Assembly (NCBI GenBank): GCA_015039365.1
Contig: WION01000002.1
Span: forward strand, 1 to 64,000
Origin: Amanita rubescens
Taxonomy: Eukaryota > Basidiomycota > Agaricomycetes > Agaricales > Amanitaceae
DNA length: 64,000 bases
Reading direction: 5' to 3'
Part shown: positions 1 through 9,803 of the stretch, piece by piece
Layout of the letters: each line of letters opens with the position of its first letter
How positions within the stretch are numbered: position 1 is the stretch's first letter
Translations under genes and position numbers: made by a program
The notes under the pieces: generated by a model
Seen by the model: the letters and a program-made list of their open reading frames with translations, nothing else
What the model was told of the DNA's origin: nothing
The model's database searches: none

Positions 1-1211
1 GCAGACATCGAGATACCACGGATCAGATTCAGGCGTGATAATTCCCTTTCGTATGCAAAAATCAACCAACGCCATTGCAGAACTCGGCTTGAACTGTCCT
101 TGGAGCAAGCGCTGCATAACTTCTTCAACATCCATCAACTGAAAAGCGTCGACCTCTCCGTCCTTGGCGTTCGTGCGTGGTTTTATGGAGCCATCGTTAG
201 GTAAGGGGAGCTCATAGAGATAGTAAATTCCGGGTAGGATCCATTTTGAAGGTGACCGATTCAGGTAGTTCAGCATTCCTGTACACCGCGCGTGTTTTTT
301 CGACGAATTCGGATGGAAGAGAAGCTTCTTCTGTGCATTCGCGGACGATGGTCTCGTTGGGGGTCTCCCCGAGGCCCATTCCCCCTCCGACGGTGCAGTC
401 GTACCGGCCAGGCCACCTAAGTTCAAAGCAAGTCAGATCACGAACAATATAAGGTTGGATAGACCTACGTGCTCTTTGTTAGTGACCGACGAGGGATCCA
501 GAACATCGTTTTGTTCGTTGAGGGGCATTCGTAGAAAGCTGTATTTTTAAATTATGCTAAGTGCACTAACAAATGGCATAAGAACGAGTTCACCTGTGAG
601 GAGACAACCAAAGTTCGCGAATCCAAACAAAGGAAGTGCAGCGCGTTCGATCCCGAAAGCGAGACTTGATGTAGAATCAGGGCATTCCCACCGAGGTGTA
701 TACACGGGATATATCTCATTGCTCCAACCTAGTGAGCTAAACTGAATTCATCATAACGTTAGCGAAAATAGAGGTACGTGCCTTTCAATATATCCCGGAA
801 GAGACCCTCGGTTTTCCACCTCTCTATGACCACACGGATGGCATTCGTCCGCGTCTCAGAGTTAGTGACGTGATCCGCAAAACAAATCGCCCAAGGGGAG
901 TTGTCTGGTCTGCGAAGCACGTTCCAGATCGATTGTTTCCCACTCTCTTGGTGGTTTTTAAGAATTTCTTCCGCAACTTGGGGCCTTAAGAAACCAATAG
1001 GGCTCGAAAGAGAAGTTGAGCGCAGGAACATTGGGAGAAGCTGCTCTTCTTCTTCGGGAAGAATCGACTTGGCATTACATGATGCACGATGGGTTGCAGC
1101 GGGGTTGTTGAAAGGGCCAGAAGGAAGAGCAAGGTTAATCGCAGAATGTACCAGTGGTAGAAGGCTTCGATGATGACGACTAGCTTCGGTCACGGTGTTT
1201 AAGAGTCGCAT
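1..1211 (-). CDS. Nudix hydrolase, thiamine-pyrophosphokinase-related (YJR142W-like), partial
   Basis: The protein is read from four exons: 1211-778, 736-594, 538-469 and 416 to beyond the left edge. All introns are GT-AG and all phases agree. The N-terminal half carries the family's DUF4743-like lead domain. The Nudix box lies near 390-320, with GMGLGETPNETIVREC followed by TEEASL and a WPGRYDCTVGGG lead-in. The tail (NAKDGEVDAFQLMD, then DFCIRKGIITPES) matches the end of yeast YJR142W-type proteins, whose relatives hydrolyse oxidised or damaged thiamine diphosphates. The start at 1211 is the best in-frame ATG, but it is not certain. The frame slips by one base at the T6 tract 295-300: upstream reads VEKT and downstream reads TGMLNY, then WILPGIYYLYEL. 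This is either an assembly indel or a real frameshift. The stop codon is outside the window. Confidence 0.85.
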
Positions 1212-1546
1212 TTGACTGAATAACACGGTCCTAATGAGTGGGACAGGGAACCAGAAGTTCTCTCGGTTAACATGGCGCAGGGATGGCTTATAAGCACGTT
1301 TCCAAGCGACGTGCCAGAAACCCATTTTTAAAGGCGTCGTTCCGTTGAACCTGTTCCGGACCAACCCGACAGTACGTAATAACTTGTGCGTGGACCGTGG
1401 TAAGTTGTTTGCGGGTCGATGGAACCAAGATGGAACGTAAGAGATAGCGTTGCAACACAATACTGTACATTACATATTTATATATGTATTACAAAAGACA
1501 AGTACAGACGGGATCAATTCGAAAAGCGCAGCCGATAATGTACAGA

Positions 1547-2785
1547 TTACCACTCGAGCGACTCCGAGTCTTTCTTCCAGTCGAAAATTCCCCCGCGTTC
1601 CATAAATGCTTTCTCGTCGAACCCAGAGTCTTGAAGAGCATCCTGTACTCCCACTTCCAACAAGGATCTTCCAGGTTTCTTACCCCCATCCCGACAATCC
1701 AAAAATCTGATCCATCGATCAGAATCCAACTTGTGATCGTCCATCGTAGCGATCACTTACCTCATCCGCTCATCCAAGTTCAAGTAAGAATCCTTCATCG
1801 CTTCGTTGTCCTCAGGGACAAGACACTTCTGCGAAGCATGGCGATCTAAAAATGCCTCGAATTGCTCCTTCGTGATGACGAGATTCCGGGCATCGCGAAT
1901 CGAGCCTGATTCTGCGCCTGTATTTTCCGAGTCCAACAAGAGCACCTGGAAAACCTGATGACAAATCAGTATCTACAGTCGACTGCCCATCGTAACCCAT
2001 ACCCTGAACGGAAGGATAGGAGTTAAGTGGGAGTCGACTGTAGATCTCGACCATCAGACGCCATCATGTAGCCTACCTTCCATCTGAACGGTGCGAGTTC
2101 CTCGATTTGGTCGTTCATATCTTCGTCCCAGTTATTACTGTGGGACCATCAGTGGCGGTATGATCTACAGTGGCGGACATACGCACATTGTCACGACGGT
2201 GTTGATCTTAACTCTGATTCCCCTCTCTTTGGCCCACTGCGCAACCTTGAACACATTGTTGATGTGGGTCCTGGAGGTCCCGTGCTCCGCGCGACCCTGC
2301 TTGACATTGGTCTCGACGTCGAATGAATCGCAAGATATGGCCATGATGTCGAGATATTGCCCATAGGTGTCCAGCCATTGCTCGATCACCTTTGATCCAT
2401 TGTTCACGACAGAACAAGACTCGATGCCGAGCTCTTCTTTACAGAATTTGAAAATTTCTCCGATATAGCGAGGCTGAAGGAAGGGTTCACCGCCGCTGAT
2501 ATTGAGCTTCTTCATTCCAGCGTTGGCGAGCATACGGAGCCCGTGCTTCGCTTCCTCAAGAGGAAGAATAAACTGATTAGTATTTGTATGGAAACAGAAA
2601 TGACATTCATAATTGCAACGCCTGTTTGGAAACCAGTTCACAGAAACAGGTGCCTTTACAGGCGGTGCAGGCGATGTGCTGAAGAATGGAATCGAAATTT
2701 CGAGCCAAGAGAATTTCATGCTAAAATCCGGGATCTTTCCTGGTGAGGGGGGACGAAAAGATGGGTGTAAGAGATAGGCGCTCAA
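1547..2785 (-). CDS. RSAD2: Viperin homologue (radical SAM ddhCTP synthase, RSAD2 family)
   Basis: Four exons (2785-2187, 2137-2077, 1954-1761, 1706-1547) join in phase into 337 residues, close to animal viperin at about 360. Near residue 57 the radical-SAM cluster motif CNYECHFC is followed by FH, as in viperin. Further on come LPLEEAKHGLRML, then the SAM-binding NISGGEPFLQP, and AISCDSFDVETNV. The third exon has KCLVPEDNEAMKDSYL, and the end has GFDEKAFMERGG and FDW. The protein terminates in tryptophan (ESLEW), the residue that in animal viperin is needed for Fe-S delivery by the CIA machinery. Known family chemistry is conversion of CTP to 3'-deoxy-3',4'-didehydro-CTP, a chain terminator for viral polymerases. 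The N-terminal stretch of about 45 residues is not conserved; an alternative start at 2719 gives MKFSWLEISIPFF, which could be the membrane-associating helix. Calling it an antiviral factor in this fungus is inference. Confidence 0.95.
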
Positions 2786-3317
2786 GTGTCTCGGACTCTC
2801 AACTTTACAATGTTATTGACTGCGGTGCTGGTGCATGGTATTCTATTGATTTCCCGATCATTTGTGCATCATGATGATGTAAGAAGATCACGGTCACACG
2901 AGAAAATCCATCACGCGAGCGCGAACAGGAGCACATCGAACGACGCGGCGATACTAATCGTTCAGGTTAATTTGGATGAAAAAATACATATAGTGTGCAG
3001 CATCTAAGGAGATTGTGCCACGTGCCCATAGATAATCTGATAGGATATATACTAGTTCTATACCAGGAAACAAAGTTTGCTGGCCGCACGAGGCGCTATA
3101 TAGTATATCTAGTATATATCGGATATTCCAAGAGGCATTCCCTCAGCCGTCGCCCGCTAATGCAACAATGGCTCATGTTGACGGAAGCGACAGTCGCGTC
3201 AATTATGCACCGCCGCTATCAGAACCCCAGTGGCCCGGCGATGACACATCTTTATCTCATTATTTTATGCGGTGCAAGTGCTGACGTTTAAATACAGTAG
3301 CATGATTGTGAAGTTTT
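2786..3317. other. Intergenic region upstream of viperin
   Basis: No gene is supported here. The viperin promoter must lie in it. The stretch around 3045-3130 is AT-rich with repeated TATA-like words. Small open frames on the plus strand lack coding character. Confidence 0.5.
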
Positions 3318-3410
3318 CTGTTTCACGGCATTGACCTAAATCTTAGCAAATACTGAATGCCCTCATATGCGGATCACGACGAGAATTGCGGAATTCTGCA
3401 CCAGCATTGA
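3318..3410 (-). pseudogene. Orphan last-exon fragment of an S10 carboxypeptidase (copy D)
   Basis: Positions 3318-3405 closely repeat the last exon of copy A (3504-3580), including the region encoding the GF-R stop. No other exon of this copy is present. It lies just downstream of copy A and marks the outer end of the S10 array. Confidence 0.7.
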
Positions 3411-3503
3411 AAAGGGAAAAACTACGATGACATTTCTGAACGGGTGGAGATTTCGGGTTTAACAGTGAGGATGACACGGGTATAATTTGTGGCATTCTCC
3501 ATT

Positions 3504-5831
3504 TCACGGCTTCGGCCTAAATCCCAGCAAATACTGCATGCTCTGGTATGCGGACCACGGCGAAAATTGTGGAATCCTTTACAAAGTTGAGCGTTCCTGA
3601 TGACCCTTCTAGGAATATGCAAGGCACATACATGTGGCCACTAAGCACGACCTCGATGTAAGTCAACCCACGTTCGCTGTGAACATTGCCAAGTGCTCCT
3701 ATGCCATCAACGATGAAGCTGTCTTGAACTATGGGCGTTTGGAATCCTTGCTTCCCGTCCCCTGTCAGAGTCATCAGCGACATGACAGATCATAGCACGC
3801 CAACTAAAGAAACGTACATGTCATGCTATTATACCATGACAGAGTTAGCGAGTGTCAGCGAAAGAAACTCAGAAGGGAAGAATCATCCTCACTTTTGAAT
3901 AGCAATTCTCGCTCTATAAGCAAAATTAATAAACCCTGTCGCATAGGCTAGATCCATACTCACCCATCCGCGATGAGTACAAAGTCTCCCAACCCGTGGA
4001 TAATTACCGATCTCTTGCTCTTTCCGATAACGTTAGGTAGGACGGTAAAAACTGGAGGCAAGCTGGCGTCGCCATTCGGAAAAACGTTAATATTTGAACA
4101 CTCAACCCAGTCGACGTCGACTGGCGCATGAATAGCTTCCTTCACTTCTTTACGGTTAAAGTAAAGAGGGCTTTGCTGGTTATCAAACGTGCCACTATAA
4201 AAAGATTGGGCTCGCGTTAAAAACAATCTATTCGCGACTTACGGAAACCCAAGCACATCCCATAAGATCGGGTACTGATCAAAAATGCGATAAATGTCGA
4301 ATGCTGGGTTAACTATAAGCGTAGCATTTAGAATCTCATCCCAGACATCGCATCCTGGATCCGCAAAGGTGTCTTTCCAAGGAAAAGGAAGAGGGCCTTT
4401 AGGGCGGGAAGGTAACGTATTCGTCAACGTATCCCGTATAGTTGCATTGCTTTGCAGTCGCGTCCAAATGGTTCATGAAAGTAGTGCTACAAGACCAGGC
4501 TTAGTAGTATCTCTTATATTGGGATCGAAAGCTCTTACTTGAGAGAGAAAACATGCTGATATTTGTGGACGAAATCGACTGCAGGAATCTGCTCTTGGAC
4601 GACAAACGATGAAATCAACGCTATATAAACATATTCAGAGATCACAGAGATGCGTGTAGGCGGGAGACTAACGATCTGCCATCCAAATTCCTTGGAGGTT
4701 CAAATCAAGCGATTTTGGATTTGAATATATATAATCGGCGATGTCTAACGCGAATAAGTATTCGTCACCTCAAGAAGAAAACATTAGGCCTACAAGGAAT
4801 GTATGTGCCTGCGTACTTTCAATTATACGCATTAGTCAAATGTCAAACGCTTGTAGTAGTGACTTGTGACGAACACTCTCCCCAGTGATGTAAAACTTCT
4901 TTCCCTTCAGTTCCGAAAAGACTTCAAGGAATTGTTGCAAGAAACCGACTACCTGCGATGCGACATCTTCTTCATTCTAGCATACCTCACATAGTTCATC
5001 GATTGTTCCCAAAAATTAGTAAGCATGCTCACTTTGGCTGTAGGAGTTCCTTGCGAGAAACCTGTGCCGACGGGTTGTTCTACCCAAAGAATGCTGGAGA
5101 GATTGGTCCAGCTGTACTGATTCTGAGTCGCGTGCGCTTGGCCGAAGCTCCAGGAGATTGGCTACAGAGATCGAGATTGTTAATAGATAGAAGGTCGGGA
5201 ACTGTGGGCACTAACCCCGTTTTCTTGCAAAAAACCTTTCAGCGATGAACACCCGGGTCCGCCATTCGTCCTAGAAAATCTATTGGAAATTATTGGACGT
5301 ATAGATATCATTTCATACCAGAAGATCAAATCATCGAGGCTACCGTTCGGACCAGGTGGGAAGAACCAGAAGAAAAGCTGAGAAGCACGTCAATCAGTGA
5401 ATGTCCTGCTTAGTCTCACCTGACTTACCTTCCGCGTTTCACCAGGATCGTTACTAATAGGTAGGAGTCCAGCCCAGCTGGGACCGACATCCCACTGTAC
5501 CAGTGGAATCTTGTTACCGTCAACGTAGAACTCTAGAAATATTATAAATTGCGATCAAAAGCCTGATCTAAGTATTTATAAATTGGAACTCACGCCTTGC
5601 CGCCGGATTGGTGAACGTGATATTATTAATGCCACTGGCGGTCGATGCAGGCGCTTCGTCCGACTGGGACGTTGAAGTTTTCTGGGCCTTGAGCAAGTTA
5701 TCAATCGTAAATCGTTTGGCCGATTCAGATTTTCGAGCTTGAAGTTCGTCATTCGTCAAAAAGTGGCTCCGCGCAAGCGCGAGCAACGATAAAAGAACCA
5801 CCGTCGTCAAGCGGGATTTGAACATAATCAT
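3504..5831 (-). pseudogene. Serine carboxypeptidase S10, copy A, with one frameshift
   Basis: This is a secreted S10 peptidase gene of about 14 short exons. Exon 1 (5831-5594) encodes a signal peptide (FKSRLTTVVLLSLLALARS) and a propeptide-like stretch. Conserved parts follow in order: [43 protein letters not shown], the nucleophile motif GES-YAGTYIP (split by an intron), the Asp motif HGLGDFVLIADG, and the His motif LSGHM then SMQYLLGFRPKP before the stop. An 8-base microexon (ATG ACA flanked by introns) supplies NMT, as in copy B. At 4402-4404 an extra C in the coding strand after TFP shifts the frame and gives a stop; copy B is in frame at that place. Repairing that one base would restore the whole reading, so it is a recent pseudogene or an assembly indel. 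Confidence 0.85.
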
Positions 5832-6295
5832 GGTATAACTGAGAGGGGTAAATCCGGAGGTGCTAAGCTATGATGCTCGTTGGGGGTTGGGGGCAAAGGA
5901 CTCACATTTGTTGCCACCCCAGAGGCGTTTGCGCTTAGCTACTAGTCGGAAGGAGGGGAAGCAACCAGAGGATCAGCGCGACGTTGGCCGATTATAACAT
6001 AATGTCGGCCATAAGATGGAAGTTTCACTCGGGGGAGCTTCTTCAAGTCGATGTACTGCATGAATACCGTCACCGTGCTATATTGCAGCGCCATCAGAGT
6101 CCCGAATCAGAACCTTAGGTAAGCCACGCTTGGTCCAAATTTGGAAAACACATGCTTCCATCCAAGTCAACAACTTAACTTGCGACATGTAAGTGTTCTG
6201 TTAGCTCTACATTCGTACTTTTCATCTACAATGCACAGGATACCAATCCACGCTGCAAGCGTGCACATGAATGGTTTTTTAAATAATTCCTCGTA
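5832..6295. other. Upstream region of S10 copy A
   Basis: Non-coding as far as can be seen. It lies between the start of copy A and the first PDX2-derived fragment, and should hold the copy A promoter. Confidence 0.45.
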
Positions 6296-6640
6296 GAAGT
6301 GTTTCACCTATCAAACGTTTCCAAGTGCGAGCTTCTATTTGTACATGTCATCTGGTAGTGGTAAGTTTAGCGCTGATGAGCTTCGAATAGCTTGCACCGG
6401 TGCACGTGGCCTGGAATGTCGTACCGGATAGCCTTAACCCCATTCCCTCATGAAAGCGATCGCCTCTGGCAAGCCCATCAGGAAATACAAGCAGTGCGGA
6501 AGCCCGACCGTCCTTGGATCGGTGCCAATGACATCAACCGTCACTTTGTTGAGCCCCGCGCAATCAACCTGATCTAGGGGTACTCCGATGATGACGATAA
6601 CGTCAGTAGGACTCGGGGAAATAGTCAGGAACTCGCTAGC
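6296..6640 (-). pseudogene. PDX2 3'-end fragment 1
   Basis: This stretch is a diverged copy of the 3' part and downstream flank of PDX2 (about 20090-20450). Recognisable pieces are the ATTCCCTCATGAAAGCGATCG region, the segment around CTTGGATCGGTGCCAATG, and the GGTGATGGCGATAGCAT-like block. It has no usable reading frame. It lies between S10 copies A and B and shows that the duplicated unit included PDX2 sequence. Confidence 0.65.
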
Positions 6641-6996
6641 GCCTTCTTCTCGGCGCCTATCAGGAAAGAGGATCTTTCATGTTACCATTGATCTTTAGAT
6701 TGTTCATCTTTCCTGGCGAGGCGCGAAACTTTGGAACAGCCCATCTTTCTCGCGGGTCAATCGAGAATGATTCGGCTCGGCATCCAAGCTGTTGATTAGC
6801 TGGGCAGGCTTGTATTCGGTCAAGGCTGATACCAGCTGCATTACACAGCTGAGCCCTAACAGCAAGTTAGAGCCTAAACAGTTTGTACAATTTTGCACAA
6901 ATATTTCATTGTTGGTGACATTTGTGGACGGTAGAGTGCTAATTCGAATTTTGTACAGTGAAAATGACACGGACATGACTTGGGATATCTTCCATT

Positions 6997-9337
6997 TCAC
7001 GGTGTAGGCCGGAATCCCAGTAGATACTGCATGCTCTGGTACGCGGACCATGGCGTGAATTGTGGAAGCCTTTACGAGCGTTGAGCGTTCCCGAGGATTG
7101 TTATTGTTATAGAATGCAAGGCACGTACATGTGACCACTAAGCACGACCTCGATGTAGGTCAAACCACGCTCGCTATGAACATTGCCAAGTGCTCCAATG
7201 CCATCAACAATGAAGCTGTCTGGAACTATAGGAGTCCGAAATCCTTGCAGACCACCCCCTGAAAGAGCCACAAATATCTGTCAGCGAAACGACAGGTTAC
7301 AGAGGTACGTCAACTAAAAAACGCACATGTCATGCTATCATACAGCACCGAGTTAGCGAGCGTCAATCAGAGAGCAGTGGTGAAACGGTTCTTACTTTTG
7401 AATAGCAATTCTTGTTCTAATGACAGAATTGAGAGATTCATTCGCATAAGCTGGATTCACACTCACCCATCTGCAATGAGCACGTAGTCACCCAACCCAT
7501 GCATGATCACCGATCTCTTGCTCTTCTCAATAACGTTAGGTAGGACAGTAAACACAGGAGGTAAGCTGGCGTCGCCATTCGGGAATACGCTGATATTTGA
7601 ACACTCAGCCCAGTTGACGTTGACTGGCGCATGGATGGCCTCCTTCACTTCTGTGCGATTGAAGTAGATAGGGCTTTGCTGGTTATCAAACGTGCCGCTG
7701 TCGAATAAAAAGATTAGATCCACTTTAGAAATAATCTATATGCGACTTACGGAAATCCAAGCACATCCCATAAGATCGGGTACTGATCAAAAATGCGATA
7801 AATATTGAATGCTGGGTTAACTATAAGCGTAGCATTGAGAATTGTATCCCAGACATCACATCCTGGATCTGCAGTGGTGTTTGTCCAAAAAAAAGGAAGA
7901 GGACCTTTAGGCGGGAAGGTGACATATTCGTCAACGTATCCTGCATAGTTGCACTGCTTTGCCATCGCGTCTAACTGGTTCATAAATGTGGTGCTAAAAG
8001 AGACTTAGTATATCTTATATCGGGACAAAAAGCACTTACTTCAGGGAGAAGACATGATTATACTTGTGGACGAAATCTACTGCAGGAATTTGCTCTTGTA
8101 CAACGAACCATGAAATGAAGGCTGTATAAATGCGTTTAGAGGATGCAAGGATGTGGACGAGAAACTAACGATCTCCCATCCAAATTCCCTGCAGACTCAA
8201 ATCAAGTAGGCTGGGATTTGAATATATATAATCGGCAATGTCTATCCTGAATGAGCATTCATCACTAAACGAAGATACCTCTATGTACTTACAAGGAATG
8301 TAAGTTCCTGCGTACTTTTAAGCATGCGCGTTAATTGATGTAGAAGCGTCTAAGAGCAGTGACGCACACTTTCCCCAGTCAGGTAGAATTTCTTCCCCTT
8401 AAGTTCCGAGAATACTTCGAGGAATTGTTGCAAGAAACCGACCAGCTGCGACGCGACATCTTCTTCATTCTAGAATATCGCACCTGGTTATCTATAAATA
8501 CTCAGAATACCGAGACATTCTCACCTGAGCCGTAGGAGTTCCCTGCGAGAAACCGGTGCCGACGGGTTGCTCCACCCAAAGAACACTAGAGAGATTGGTC
8601 CAGCTGTACTGATTTTGGGTCGCGTGCGCCTGGCCATAACCCCAGGAGATTGGCTATACAGACCGAAAATGTTAATAGATAGAAGGTTACGATAGCGCGG
8701 GCACGAACGCCGTTTTCCTGCAAGAAACCTTCCATCGATGAACATCCAGGCCCACCATTTGTCCTAGCCAATTGTATTGAAAGTTTGGCATGTGGATCTA
8801 ATTTCCTAGGCATACCAGAAGATAAGATCATCCAGACTACCGTTCGGACCAGGAGGGAAGAACCAGAAGAAAAGCTGGGAAAAGTATCGTCAAATGAATC
8901 GTGTTGGACCCCGCCCCATTAGACTTACCTTCCGTGTTTCATCGGGATCATCACTAATTGGTAAGAGTCCCGCCCAGCTGGGACCAACGTCCCAGTGTAC
9001 CAGCGGAATCTTGCTACCATCCACGTAGAACTCTAACAGTATTCAATCAAAAACAACTCGGAGCTATTTATATCACAGATGTGAACTCACGACTTGCCAG
9101 TGGATTGCTGAACGTGATGTTCTTAATGCCAGTGGCTGGCGCCGACGACTGGGAGTTTGAAGTTTGCTGAGCCTTGAGCAGGTTATCAATCGTATATCGT
9201 TTGGCCGCTTCAAATTGCCGAGCTCGAACTTCATCGGTTCTCAAAGAGTGACTATGCGCAAAGACGCCATTGCATTGAGATAATGCGAGCAACGACACGA
9301 GAATCACGGTCGCCAAGAGTGACTTGAACACGGCCAT
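6997..9337 (-). CDS. Serine carboxypeptidase S10, copy B (nearly intact)
   Basis: The exons run from 9337 (signal peptide with LLATVILVSLLALSQ) to the TGA at 6997. The order of motifs is as in copy [21 protein letters not shown], the catalytic serine in GES-YAGTYIP, the aspartate in HGLGDYVLIADG, and LSGHM with SMQYLLGFRPTP at the end. Unlike copy A, the stretch VTFPPKGPLPFF is in frame. One concern is exon 2 (9032-8930): it measures 103 bases where copy A has 104 (5532-5429). The missing base falls at about 8940, and as read it breaks the frame before LFFWFFPPG. If confirmed, no S10 copy here is functional. The family consists of secreted or vacuolar acid carboxypeptidases that trim C-terminal residues. 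Confidence 0.8.
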
Positions 9338-9573
9338 GGCAACAACTGGGAGTAACGGGAGAAGCTAAGCCATAACGGTTTATACTAAGAGGAGATTAAA
9401 GCACTTGCGTATACTTTGCTACCCCGGGTCGGAGCTTGAAGCGAAGAAGAAAAGGGCCAAAGCTACAACTTTGAGAGCCATCTACGTGCCTGCTTATAAC
9501 ACCCTCGCTGTCAGTAAGTGATCCTGCGCGAAAGAGTTTTCATGAACAGTTGCCGCACATTTACGTTAACGCC
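9338..9573. promoter_or_regulatory. Upstream region of S10 copy B, cut by the CACTA element
   Basis: This is the short remaining 5' flank of copy B. The transposon terminus begins at 9574, only about 235 bases upstream of the start codon, so the original promoter may have been displaced. This is inference from position. Confidence 0.4.
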
Positions 9574-9596
9574 GGTCACCCCCAGTCAAAAATGGC
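9574..9596 (+). repeat. Left terminal inverted repeat of the CACTA element
   Basis: Read inward it is GGTCACCCCCAGTCAAAAAT then GG. It pairs with the right end at 17635-17657 with two mismatches. Confidence 0.8.
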
Positions 9597-9803
9597 TTGC
9601 GAAATGGAGCGGGGCAGCCGTGTGAATTAGTGCTTAACCGCGCGTGACCCGCGTCATTCTTCTGCTGGACGCGTCGACGCGGAACGGGTCGATTTTTCCA
9701 TCTGCGTTTGCTGCTTAGCGCTAGCCCATGTATTTGCTACAACTGCAATTGAACATACCATTTTCCAAACCAAACAATTTGCGCAAGTCTGACTTTGTCC
9801 ACC

